Of a DNA stretch of 64,000 nt, positions 44,623-56,711 are shown in pieces. How positions within the stretch are numbered: the stretch's first letter is position 1; the number at the start of each line of letters is the position of its first letter. The DNA is taken from contig NQMI01000078.1 of the NCBI GenBank assembly GCA_002270565.1, positions 152,030 to 216,029 on the forward strand, read 5' to 3'. The stretch is from Stenocarpella maydis (lineage: Eukaryota; Ascomycota; Sordariomycetes; Diaporthales; Diaporthaceae). Position numbers and translations under genes: made by a program. The notes under the pieces are model-generated. The model made no database searches and was not told the origin of the DNA. It was given only the letters and a program-made list of their open reading frames with translations.

Positions 44623-47152
44623 ACGCGTGTGACGTCTGCCACTAGCCGCGCCGGATGGATGAGCTGGCTGGTGGGTTACTCAGTCCTGAGCCGGGTGAGT
44701 GAGTGGATGTTGGTGAGGCTGAAGGATGCAAGAGGATAATATAAAGAGGATGCAGTAAAAGGTTCACTGAATACGGGGTATGGTCGCATGCCACCATGGC
44801 TGAATGACTGTGTGCGGGACGTGACGAAAGAGTATTTATTCTCCCTCGCTCGCTCGGATCACGAGGCAAAAAGCCTGCTAGGCAGGAAGGATGTGTGACG
44901 GGCGCCAAGGTTGGGCCGTCGGGGGCGCAGCGACACTGACTGACTGTCAACCCGAACAGCGCCAGCTGAAAGGCAAAGGGCAAAATGCCGGACGGGCGAC
45001 TTGGCCCGAACCGGACGGGCTGTGAGTTTGCTAGTCGCCCGTACCCGCGCAATCGCGATCCCTCGTCGATGCATCCATGGTGGGCTGGCGTGCAGCCTTG
45101 GGGAAGGACTAAGTGGCTTAGCTTAGCTGCTTAGCAGGCAAGGTATACGGAGTACTACCAACTACACCACGCTAGGCTGCTGAGAAACCAACGTAGAAGG
45201 TATCCCTGGCTGGCTTGGCCATGACGGTTGGCGCAGCCGGTTCGTCACTCTTCACTCTTGTGCCAACAGCCGTGCACAGTCATTGGAATCCACGGGTGTT
45301 TGACTAAACAGAGTGGCTGTTGCGCAGAAGTTACTTTCTTGCCATCACCATCGCCCGTGGGTCACTGGTCTGAGATACCGGCGTTTGTTCAATGTGGCGT
45401 GTGTGGCGCAAGCAAAACGTCACAAAGTGTGGCTTGCGACCGGCCTGACGCGACTGGACCCCGGGCCGGGAAAGAGATCATCACCAGTGGTCACCATCAT
45501 CAGCCTTGCGGCTGCAGTCACCCCTGCGTGGCTTGTTCGCTCCCGGATAGACTGGCTCGGCTCCCTCCCCTTGCCTTGCGGACGGGATACGGCAGAGTGC
45601 AGAGGAGCACCCACTCCCGAGTCGGCTTCGGAGATGGCCTGTCCACCCGGGTTGAAACCCGGCCTTGACGGCCCCGCTGTGACGGCTGTCAATCTGTGCC
45701 CTCCGCCTGTGCATCCCACCTTGTCATGACACTCAGATCCCACCCACTTGCATTCAATTTCCAGCCTGTTTATTTACACAGCACTTTGACCCGCCGTCAA
45801 AGATCTCTTCCTGAAGAAACAGGCCTGGCAACCGCTCTACTGCCGTCGCGCCTTGTATGCATGCAATGCATACATACCTACCTACCTATGCAGTTAGTGT
45901 GTGTACGCCTCCAGTGCGAAAGCCTGCACGTCAAGGTTACGTGCCCCACACCGTCAACAAGGAGACAATGCATCTCATTTGGAAGAGAAGCCCAGCTCTC
46001 CTCGGCTGCCAGAGCAGTGCCAACTGGTTGAATTAAATGCCGGCTGGATTCTGCTAGGTCTGCTGGCAAAAGGAGCAGCACCGTCCGAGAGCCAACTCAC
46101 GTTTAATGAATGCACATGGCAATCTTAAATGACTGCTTGGCTGTTTTACAAGTTTTTATGAATTTGAACTTATTAACTGGCTGTTAGTCTCAGTGTGCAT
46201 GGGCTTTTAATTTGTCATTAATGCTGCTCAGCTCCTGGACTAATTATAGGCGAGGGAGATATACTTAAGTGGGCCTTAACCCAGCACGTTATACCCCCTT
46301 AGGCTTAGCGTAAAGGGGTTTAGGGTCATCTGTGCCCGCCTACTAAATTTTTAAATCCTTCGCGGTTTAAGCTATAAGACGCTGATTACCTACAGCCTAC
46401 CCCTCCCTCCTCCTTTTTTTACACCACTTTTGAGTAATAAACCTTGATTAGCCTTCCTGCCTATGGCTGCACAGAATTAGCAGCACATGGGAAGGAAGCA
46501 CACGACTTTTGCAGCCCACAGCCGCAGGCCCACTACTGACTGAGGATTCAACCGTCATTTTGGGGTGCATGAGTGTCGTCGGTACAAGTGGTGGTACAAC
46601 TGCCTGTCCAGAGAAGACCGAGGACGAGAGAAACGGGGAGAAATACGCAAAAGGTAAGCGCATCCTGTTTGGTCGCGCCTCGTCGCGTTGGCCTGGCTGG
46701 AAAAGCACATTTTTGCTGCCAACTGCAACTGCGAACTGCGCGGCCGTCATGCCTGCCTTTTTTCCAGACGCGACTTTGACCTTGGCTATGGCTGTGGTTT
46801 TGGGTTTTCACCTCGACATTTGACCTCGTGGCCCTTTCTCCCATCGTTTCTCCCATGCGCTGCATCGCGTTGTCCCATCTCATCGTTGCATTCGTCTTCA
46901 CCACGGCCAGGAGATCGCCCCTTTTCCAACTTTGCTAATAACCACAAAAAGACCTCAGGTTTCGGGTTCGCGCGTGATCCAGGCAGGTAGCCAGTCCAAC
47001 AAGCCGTTTGCTGCGACTCCAAAAGGCGACTTGAGTGAGATCGAGACCTCGACGTCGTCTCAAACGACCTGGCAAGAGGTTGTCTACCCCTACCATCCTC
47101 ACCCTGCCAGCATTGACTCGCTTCAGTCCGGCCTCCATCCCCACATCGCCAC
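44622..47152. other. Divergent intergenic region, 2.5 kb
   Basis: Promoters of the annexin (minus) and zinc-finger (plus) genes. A moderately AT-rich piece at about 46130-46450 may be a small repeat remnant. Short CATACATACCTACCTACC repeats occur near 45870. No gene supported. Confidence 0.4.
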
Positions 47153-49896
47153 ATGGCGTCTGTTGCCGGTGCAGACGCCGACCCGATGGCTGCGCCCGAC
47201 TTTGAGGAGCCGCCGTCAGCAGTGTCGGAACCACCCTCGGTCGCCGCCACCGGGGATGGCGCTGCGACTGCGCGGCGCGGCGTGGACAGCATCACCAACA
47301 CCGCCAACACCACGAGTGCTACAGATGACACTCAGAACCAGCCTGCCCAGGACAGCAATCCTGGCCCCGTCTCCAGTACGGCCTCGGCCTCGGCCTCAGC
47401 AACCGCGTCGCCATCCCCTGGCTCGCCTCCGCGCATAGTCTCAGACCTCGATCCCGCCGCCTCGCTTCTCCAACCCGCCCCTGCAGCCACACCGCCCGCC
47501 TCCACCTCCGGGCCAACCCTGGCTCGCCCCGGACTGACGACCAAGAGCCGCAGCAACACTCCGCATCACTCGCCTGCGCTGCCGTCGCCTCCCGTTCCGC
47601 TGCGCGCCTCTCCTGCTAGCAGCCGCCCGCCCCAGGCACTGAGCCAGCCACCGCCTCACCCTGCCCCCAAGGCTTCACACTACCAAAACAGCCCTGTCTG
47701 GCGCGCCCAGACTCCCCAGGCACAGGCACAGGCACAGGCACACGGGACGCCCCCACTCGCGCCGGCGGCCCCGCCCTCCGGTCCTCCCCCGTCTGCCCCC
47801 GCCCTCGGCTTCCCTTCCCCTGGCCGAGAAAACGCCCACACGGACCCAAAGTTCCTCGATGACAAGACGAGGATCACCTCCGGTATCCAGCAGGCCGTCC
47901 CAGAGGCGGTGAGACGCTCTGTGCGTGACAATTGGGAGAAATGCCTGGTCGGCTCCGAATTCCACCAGGCCTTTGTCGTGAGTCAGAGTCCCTCTCTATC
48001 TTCATGCCACACTCTCCTTTCGCTCTTCACATCTCGTCGTGCTCCTCCCCGCCCCCCTGCTCACGGTCTCCGCCCCGCCCCGCACTGCTCCAGCCTCTTG
48101 TCAGTTCATGGCCACCCGTCACCCGTCGCACCCCATGACCTGACTGACGCGTTCCAAAATAGCTCAACGCCAGCATACACCATGCTCCCCGCGCGGCTGT
48201 CCAGCGCGGGATCCGTGACTTCGGAAAAGCCATGGTTTCTTCCGCAAGGGCTGAGATTGTCGACGTCATGACCCCTGCCGACATCGACGCCGTGGCCTCA
48301 CGCTTGCTCTCCAAGGCCAGCGACTCGTTTCTCGACGCGGCCCTCGAGCTTCGCCTCAAGTCCATCGACGCCAAGCGCCTCATCAATGCCCTCGCTAGAG
48401 CTGAGCGTCTCGGCTACGAACCCAGTGATGTCGTGGGCGAGGAGGACGACCATCCGGCAGCCCAGCCCCCAGTCCGCCACCAGCTTCCCATTCACTCCCC
48501 ATCTCCCCAGCAACCGACCGGTCAGCCGGTGCCTCGTCCGAAGAGCACCCAGTCTGCCTCCCATCCTGGCGCATCGACGGGGCCCGTTATGTACTGCAAG
48601 TTGTGCTTTCGAAAGTTCGTCCACCCTTCTGCCTATGAGCATCATGTGAACAAGAGCATTTGCACGCGCTCGCCAGTCGCACCGGGCGGTTACAAGTTCT
48701 CTTGTCAGCACTGTGGCCAAGGCTTCACTACTATCATGGGCGTCCAGTACCATAACTCCAAAAAGGTTTGCGGCAATTTCACCGAGCCGTCGAATGGGAC
48801 CCCGCCGCCGGGTGCGTCGACAGCTGCCACGCCCGAGGCGGTGCAGCCGGCGCTCATGACTCCGGCGTCAGCCCCGACATCGAGATCTGCACGTATGCTC
48901 ACGCCAACGTCCACACCCGCATCGAGACAAGCTATCGCTCCGCCCTCTTCTTCAGAAGGCGTCCCTCGCCGGGGGACGCCGGGGCTGCATACCCCAGCCG
49001 GCACCGTAGCCGATCCCTACGCGCACCTATCGCCCGAGCAGCTGGCGGCCATGCAGGAGGAGCTGAGGCTGGCCGAGCTCAGCTACGGCGAGCGTTTCCG
49101 ACAGGCCAACGAGCTTCCTGACCCGGTGGAGAAGAAGACGCGGCTCGATGCACTCGCCAACTCGTTCGGCACAAAGCAGTCCTTGATACGCAAGAAGTAT
49201 GGCGTCAGGCTCCGCATGCGAAGGACAAAGGCGGAAATCCAGGCCGAGAGGGATCGCATGCAGTATAAGACGGCCGCAGAGTTGGCAGCAGACATTGGCA
49301 TCTCCAGCGCCAACCCGGGGCGGCCCCCGCGTCCCGCCGTCTCTACTCCTTCCCGCCAGCCCGTCCCCATCGCCCGTGCTTCGAATGGTGGGGCCGGTCC
49401 CATGTGGTCGAGTGTGAACCGTCCTGGTGCCCATGCTGGTGGTGCCCCTGCCATACCTGCCCCGATTAGCACGCCATCTTCGGCATCACCTGTACCCGGA
49501 ACCACGGATGCCTCGACGCACGCCGGCAGCAAGCGGCGACTCTCCGGCCACGACATTTCTTCCGAGAACAAACGAGTGGCCTATTCGGAGGCAGGCGGTG
49601 GCTCTGGCGGTGCTGCGGCCCCTGCAGCCATTATGGATCTCACGCTGCCAACCGTTCACAATGCCGGGAACGCCTCATCGTTCAGTGCTAAGGGCCGAGG
49701 AACTGCTGAGGAGCCAATGGCGCTGGATGATACCGACTCGGACTCCAAAGACTCGGGCGGGGACGACGAGGATATCCCCGCTGAGTTGCCACCGAGTGTT
49801 CGCCAGAGCTTGCAACAGGCTAGCCCCTCAGTGACACACGGACCGCAGTCTGGTTCGAGGCCTAGCTCTGGACCCCGGCCCGAGGAGTCGAAGTAG
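47153..49896 (+). CDS. Tandem C2HC zinc-finger protein, putative nuclear regulator
   Basis: Two exons, 47153-47977 and 48163-49896, joined over a 185-base intron (donor gtgagt, CTGAC branch, acceptor aaaatag), giving 852 residues. Residues 1-235 are Pro/Ser/Ala-rich disorder. Around the junction is an ordered helical block (RITSGIQQAVPEAVRRSVRD, NWEKCLVGSEFHQAFV, then IRDFGKAM). Two fingers follow with identical spacing Cys-x2-Cys-x12-His-x5-Cys: C420/C423/H436/C442 and C456/C459/H472/C478. They resemble C2H2 fingers but the last ligand is Cys. A further conserved helical segment (LSPEQLAAMQEELRLAELSY, then LIRKKYGVRLRMRR) and an acidic Ser/Asp tail complete it. Likely nuclear and DNA- or protein-binding; the partner is unknown. 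Basic stretches could serve as nuclear localisation signals. Confidence 0.8.
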
Positions 49897-52646
49897 CTGT
49901 CTTGCAACTGACTCCCCGGCCTAACTATTTTACTTTTATCCGCTCAAATTACCTGGATTGGGGGCTTACATTGTAGAGCTCCCGCTGGAATTGAAATGGC
50001 GGATCCCCAATCACATCACATGGAGCTCATTGAAAGGCTCTAAAAGCATGCGGCGTTTTGATCTGTTCGGCAGTCTACAGATGAAACCCCCCTCTCGAGA
50101 GGCGCCTGCATATGCTTCATCGTGAATGGTACACATGGACACGGCGGTTGTGTTTGGGGGNGCCCCAATGTTAAGTTTTGGGTTGACGGCGATTTTCTTT
50201 TACAGCTTAACGGCCCCCACCATTAAATATATATCTAAAATTATATTATAACCTTTAAAATTTTCTAATTAAAAGTATATTTTCTTTGAGTTAATAATTA
50301 ACTTAAATAGGGACAAATAATATTAATAAGCATTATTAAGTCTTACTTTAAGGCTTTATTTAGTAATTCTTTTCAAAAAGAAATTCTGTAAGTAGTTAAG
50401 AAGATGTGATTTTTAGAGTAACAGACATCAAGTTTCTTAGCATGCTATTAAGTTGTTTGAGATGGGCGCTAATCTTACCTGAGCGACGGTCTGACCAAAT
50501 CCTATATGGGGGGGGGGGTACTTTTCGGCATTCCGCGCAAATATCACCAGGCTATATTATAATCTTGAATCCGCGAGGGTTTTCCGGACATCAATGGCGG
50601 TGAGCGTTGCCCATATCCCGACACCGAAAACATATGTCGTCACGGGCCGGATTTTATAGCTCCTCACTCGTCTGGATCTCGGTGCCTTGTACTAGAGTAA
50701 TCCGATGATAACCACTCATAACGTGGGTAAGTACACCGATACGTCCACTGTTCGCGCCCTAGCTGTATTAATGTCAAGCACATGTGCAACCGGCATCACC
50801 CGGCAAAAGCCAGCAACATCCAAACAATGTTCCCCAAAGGAGCCGGGCGCCTTCCTTTGAATCGGTTGATCCTGCGCATTCTCGACCGCTTTCTTCATGG
50901 GAAAACTTGTCAGCGTTTGGCCGGTCGGCAGCAAGGCTGAACCGCGGGAGTATGTCGCCTGCGAACGTGGTTTTCAGGTTCTTCATCATGACAGGGGACT
51001 ATTCTTGGCACAAGTGGTCCTTACGCAACTCCACCACGTAGTTGTAGCTAGGAGTGAAGCATGGGAAGCGAGACGGTCCTTGGTGCGATTTCCTGCAGAG
51101 GAGTTGCACCTGGGCATGTTTGTATCCCTGCTTCATAGTGTCTTCTGTCGTGGCTGCTGCTATCTCAGAATGACTTTGCAATCAGAATCGTGTTCACGCT
51201 TGCGGTACAAGGAGCTTCGTCTGCAGAACTCGCATAAATATTATTTCCATGGTGTTTTTTCCTGGCTCTTCAAGCGGTGTCTTCGGTAACTGCTTTGTCA
51301 CTACGAACGGGGTCAGCTAAGTGCCAAAAAGGCCATTTACCAGTTAGGGGAAACCAGGCTATCACGGCGAGACATGCTTTGGACTTCGCAAATGCTTTTT
51401 GAATTGGCACTTGGTCTGGGAACGCTTCGATATTTGTTTTTGATGCTGGTGAAAACATATCCACATAGTATGCAGCTAGTGAGCTAAACACCCGGATACT
51501 ATCTTTCTTGCAAGAACACTACATAGAGAGACTGACTGAGGAATATGACTCCAATAAAAGAATTCGACAGAGCTTTAGAACAGGAGAGTGGCTATTTAAT
51601 GAACCAAGGTAGGACTAAAGACTGTAGCTCTCAGTTGTTGGGCGACACAGCATATTCTGATAGAGTAGACACGCTTGTGGTCTTGGATAAGGAATCCCAA
51701 ATCGTGATTAAAGCGTCTTCGGACACGAAGGAGCTTGTTGGTCTCTGTCAGAACGCTCCAGCTCCCAGTTGAATCTTGTATGATAACATAGTTAAGCTTC
51801 AATGACAAATGGACAACCTCGCACCACCTGTAAAGTCTAGGAATCCAGCCACCCCGCGAGCAATTGGGACAATTGTCGAGGGCCCAGCTTTCTCTCCACA
51901 CTGCACTGCCGCAAGTCACGTGAGTCAGGGGCTGCCCAGTGCATTCGTGACACCTGGTTGGTGGGTTTTCCCTGAGGCTCATCCCAGGCTACCGGAAGTG
52001 GGCGTCCGCAGTCTGTATTGAGGTTGACCCTCCATCTCTGCCGAGCATGAATTCATGGGAATCCTGGGTTCAAAAAATAGGGGTCATATAGCGGCTGGTT
52101 TGTTGTATCGTGTGGTCTGTATCCATCGACTATTGTTTCCGCTGACTAGCCACCAACCACAGCGAATCCAAAGCACCTCCTACCTGCTCTATGGAGCCTG
52201 GCTCGTTTTGGCTGCAGGCGAAGTGCCGTCGATCCACTCTGAAGCTTAACTTTGTGAACAGCCTCGGCCTAGACGAGCGGTTTGGGGGATAGCGGACTTG
52301 TGGGAGTTGCCGTCGAATGATCACCCTCACACAAAGTGATCCACACCACGGAGATGTTTCCTGCTATTGCTGAGGCCGTGAGCGATGTGTTGTGCTGCAC
52401 TAAGCCTGGACCGGAGGGAACCTTGCGTTGGCCTGGAGTGGTTCTGGGGAGCAATCTTGTAGGTGGACTCTCACCATAGTCTTGAATGTTCATAAATATT
52501 TGTGAATATCGCGTCGGGTTGATCCTTAGCCTTCCTCGCCCATCTGCGATGTTCTACAGGCCGTATATAGAGGTGTCCTCCTGCCTTCACACCACCGCCA
52601 AGCTCCTCATCCCCTGAGCTCTTCTGTTCACCAGTCCCTAATCATC
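49897..52646. other. Gene-poor stretch with N and an AT-rich patch
   Basis: No gene supported in 2.7 kb. One ambiguous base is at 50161, next to a G run. An AT-rich segment at about 50210-50410 (attaaatatatat, ttaataattaac) looks like a RIP remnant, followed by a G run near 50507. The last part is the GH12 gene promoter. Confidence 0.45.
52564..52570 (+). promoter_or_regulatory. TATA box of the GH12 gene
   Basis: TATATAG about 80 bases before the ATG, a typical distance for fungal secreted-enzyme genes. It is followed by a C/T-rich leader. Confidence 0.55.
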
Positions 52647-53525
52647 ATGAAGTTCAGCGCAGCATTGTCCAGTGCCTTTCTGGCGGCCTCATCCGTCATT
52701 GCGGCCCCAACATCAACTCTCGAGGTCGATGCGTCCCGTATCGACTCGGCCCTTGAGAAGCGCGCAACTACTTTTTGCGGCAACTGGGGATCCCAGACTG
52801 CCGGCCCCTACACGTTTTACCACAACAACTGGGGTGCTGGTGCTGCCTCCTCCGGGTCCCAGTGCACCACCTTCAATGACCTGCAGGGTAACACTGCGTC
52901 CTGGTCCACCTCGTGGAGCTGGGCCGGTGGACAGGGATCCGTCAAGTCGTATTCCAACGTCGCTCTCGAGAAAGTCAACAGACAGCTCAGCTCTATCTCG
53001 ACCATAAATTCGACCTGGAAGTGGGGGTATGTGCAGTCCCGGACCACCATCGCCCTCCTATCCGGGCGATAATAGGTCATTCCTCGGGCGAGACACGAAG
53101 AACTGACCATGGTGCTCTTTAGCTACTCCGGCTCCTCCCTCGTCGCAGACGTCGCCTACGACCTGTGGCTCTCCACCACGTCCGGGGGCACCAACAAGTA
53201 CGAGATCATGGTCTGGCTGGCCGCCTACGGCGGCGCGTTCCCCATCTCCGGCACGGGGACCACCCCCGTCGCGACAGCTACCATCGCGGGCCACAACTGG
53301 AGGATCTACAGGGGGCCCAACGGCGACACCACCGTCTACTCCTTTGTTGCCGACTCGACCATCACGAGCTTCTCGGGCGACCTCAACGGCTTCTTCAAGT
53401 ACCTCGTCGGCAGCCAGGGCCTGTCGAACTCGCTGTGGATCACCTCCCTGCAGGCGGGCACGGAGCCCTTCACGGGCTCCAATGCCGTCATGACCACATC
53501 GTCTTATACCATCGCCGTGCGATAG
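52647..53525 (+). CDS. Glycoside hydrolase family 12 glucanase
   Basis: Two exons, 52647-53026 and 53123-53525, joined over a 96-base intron (donor gtatgt, CTGAC branch, acceptor ctttag), giving 260 residues. Residues 1-19 are a signal peptide and a Lys-Arg at 38-39 marks a probable Kex2 propeptide cut, leaving a mature start at [10 protein letters not shown]. The GH12 beta-jelly-roll blocks are in order: [54 protein letters not shown] and [10 protein letters not shown]. The two catalytic glutamates are Glu154 (YEIMVW, nucleophile) and Glu241 (TEPFTG, acid/base). GH12 enzymes cleave beta-1,4-glucans; some prefer xyloglucan, and the preference cannot be told here. It is a secreted plant-cell-wall-degrading enzyme without a cellulose-binding module, and it looks intact. 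Confidence 0.93.
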
Positions 53526-56500
53526 GTCTCTGATGCGCATCCCCAGGCTCTAGCGGCTTTTGTGCGGCTAGTGACTCTGAATTGCGACACAGCCATCTAC
53601 ACATCTACACGACCGGGTCGCTCGCTGGCTGGAATTGCTCAGTACTGGCCGTGGATTCATGTAAATACTTAGCCCGCGCCTGTGGATAACTTAACGATCT
53701 ACATATGCTCATGGCCGAGGGTCACATGCATGCAGCCTCTGACAAAAAACGCTGCCTCAAAATAACGTGATCAGAGGAATCCAGCGGCATGGCCTGTCGG
53801 CGGATTAGATCCCAGAAGTCAGGTCAACGCTTAGTGGAACAGACACTCTTAGACTGGCAAGAAGTTCAGCATGTTCTCTTTAGGCTGCTTGGAAAAGAAG
53901 ACTGGTGCAGGTTGGCTCTTGATTAATTTTAACCGTCTCGTATGCACTGTGCACCGGATGGCCTTTTTCAGGCCACCCTGTGTATTTTTTGCTGACTGAT
54001 GCGGACCATTGAAGTCTGTCGGTGCATAGGCCGAGCACAGAAAGGAGAGAGCACACTTCAACCTAGTTACAGACATTCCAAGGCGGAAAGACGCGCGGAT
54101 GGGGACAGCACGGGCTTCTGTTGGAGGTTCCGGAAGAAAACGCTGATGGCTTGGGCAACACGTCACACGGCGACTTTCCTGCCCCGGAGGACGACTGCTG
54201 AGTGGTCTGGGCTGAACCGTGCGACTCTGTCACCTTCGTGGGGCCGGCGCAGGAAATTTCGATGGATGCGTGGGGAACCGTGGTCCAAGCATACCCATGG
54301 ACTGGGAAAAGCTTGACCGGAGCCTTTGTGGCGCTAGACCTTGGACCAGTGGCCGAGTTGTTTCCGCGGAAGCTTCACCGGCCTGACGGGAAGGCATCCG
54401 CGTGGGGCGGACCGCGACGGCACCGACTCACACATTCATGTGTACATGAGATGATGGGCCTCGAATTACAATGCCAAAATTTATCCTTCAGAGCCGGTGC
54501 TGAGAAACGGGCATACGTTATGGGCACGGCGCAGGATTGATGTCCCTGCGTGTTTCTGTCCTTCCTGCCCTGTGATGCGCCAGGCTGGGGTTGCTAGCGA
54601 TGCAGTTAGAAGCCACCAGCTACGGCGCCGATTCAGTGATCTGCTGGCCATTCGACAAGAGCAAGTTGTGTGCTGAGAACGGCAAAAGATGGATGGACAA
54701 GACACGAGACAGACAGGCCAGCGTCCAGAATGCTCTATACTAGACGATGAGTGAGGATATACGAGGCGGCAGGGTCGAGCGCCTAATATGAGCCCCACCC
54801 TTGGCCGCGGTAATCTATCCGTTGCTGGCGGACGGCTCTGCTGAGATTGGACCCTGAGCCCCGCCTAGGCCAAGTAGGCCCTGCAGGCATGGTCCCGGCA
54901 ACCGCCTGTTTACTCGAGACCAGAAACATGTTTATTTGAATGGCCGACATGCCTTCTGGATTACCACGTAAACAAGCAAACGCTGCTATGCAGTGTAGAG
55001 TACGCGCCACGTTGTGTTTTCCAGGGCGGGTGCGGCTGGGACGAACGGCTGCCCAGACATGCGAACATGTCAGACCGAGGAGGCTGCAGCTGCAATGCAC
55101 ACATGGGAGTCTAAATATACACCTACTCAGGCATCTACCGTACGTGCAGCCATGGGGAGGTGAGGCAACGGGCTCATTGCCACATGTGCTGCCGGGTCTC
55201 AGCCCTACCGGGGCCTGCGTGTGCGGCTTGTGCCGAGGTGCACTCCCTTGGGCGGTGCTCCTTTTTCCGACCTGTTCTCTGCCGTGCGTCTGTAGTTACA
55301 TACCTCCTTATTAGGGTTGTATGTCTGGTGACGGAGCCCGCACAGCCAGTCGTCGCGCGCCACCAAGACGGGCGGCAAAACACACCAGACCCTGTCATTT
55401 CTTGTTACATCCTAATAGTATTGCTTCGGTGGGATCCAACGGCTGGCCACGGCCGGCCAGGGATGCAGGTCCAAATGCTGCGTCGACTGAGTGGATGGCA
55501 TGCATCAATTGCAATACGGATTTTCAGGTCCTTTGGTTTTCTTGCTTGTATTTTTTGCCGCTGTGTGCTTGTGGCGGATTGGAACTTTGTCCCTGTCCGT
55601 CTCCAGAACACGTACATCTCTCCTCTTCCCTTTCCCCCTCTTTTCTACGCATTGTCTGGACCGACTTGCTTACGGGCTGTCATCCTCACTTGTCCCCGTC
55701 CTCCTCCTCCTCGTCACCGTCCGCGGCATGCCGTTTTCCGTGTCCGTGTAGATGTGTGTGGAGTCGTTCTGTGGCCATCACGACCTCACCTGCTGTTGAC
55801 CGATAAATCAACCCCCCCAATTCGTCACTCGGCCAGTCAGTTTGCCAATCTGTCAATTTGCCAATCAATCAAACAATCTGCCACTTCTCGTGTGCGCAGT
55901 CCACTCAGCTGGCCGACCAACCACCCACCGTTGGGCCCCACCTCGTTCATTTCACGTCAAATTCGCTTCAATCTTGTTTCCAACCTTTTTGGTCCCAGAA
56001 CACCCACTCCATCCACTGCACGCAGGGACGAGGGCTCCCGTCCTGGCCAGATTTCATCTGATCTTTCTCTTGTGTGTGTTGTTCACAGCGCCAGCCAGCG
56101 CCACGGCACGCCACGCCAGCACGGCCCACAGCAAAGGCACAACTCGATCGCCGTCCCACACCCTCACCACCCGCATCCACCTGGGCCCACTCCCAGTCCA
56201 ATCCGCAAGGCGCCCCGGTCACATCCGAATCTCCGGGTTTCACAGTCTGCAGAAGGTGGGATTGCGCAGAGCGGGCCGGGCGAGAACACGACCGGCTGCG
56301 CGAGTGCGTGCGCGAGGGAGAAGGAGGGAGAACAAGGTCCTTCCACATGGTCCGAGCGACGATCAGACAGCAGACAGCCACAGCCGGAGAACGCCACCAA
56401 AACGGCCGGGAGGGCGAGTCCAGACCAGGTACAAGAGCCGCCGGCTGCTGGACGAGATCGCCGACTAGCGTGCGTCAAGAGAGGCACCAAGATACATCTG

Positions 56501-56711
56501 CCTGCAACCAGAGGTCGGGTAACGAGGAACAAGGAACAAGGACCAAGGACCCAAGGGCCACAGACCGCGCTGCTGTGCTTAACCGGGTAGAGCACAGCGT
56601 GCCTGTTCGTGCACACGACCGGCGCATTAATTCGACTCACGGGCCAGAGAGGGGCTCCCTTCATTTCAATCGGTGCGGGTGCGCCGGTCTGGGCGCTGCA
56701 GCAGCGCGACA
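53526..56711. other. Intergenic and long leader, 3.2 kb
   Basis: No gene is supported between the GH12 stop and the next start. The part from about 55600 to 56700 is C-rich on the plus strand, as expected for a long leader or promoter of the large gene downstream. A 476-codon open frame (55160-56590) falls here but looks accidental (see rejected items). Confidence 0.45.

Noticed and set aside
44560..44642. A longer annexin start that would translate the CA repeat as His-Thr runs
   Set aside because: The spliced model with MSYGYPPYG matches the composition of the following exon; the longer version reads through the intron and the leader microsatellite.
55160..56590. A 476-codon open frame on the plus strand upstream of the large scaffold gene
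   Set aside because: Its translation is Arg/Pro/Ser-rich text with no domain, changes character every few dozen residues and overlaps other open frames in the C-rich leader. Long open frames arise by chance in GC-rich fungal leaders.
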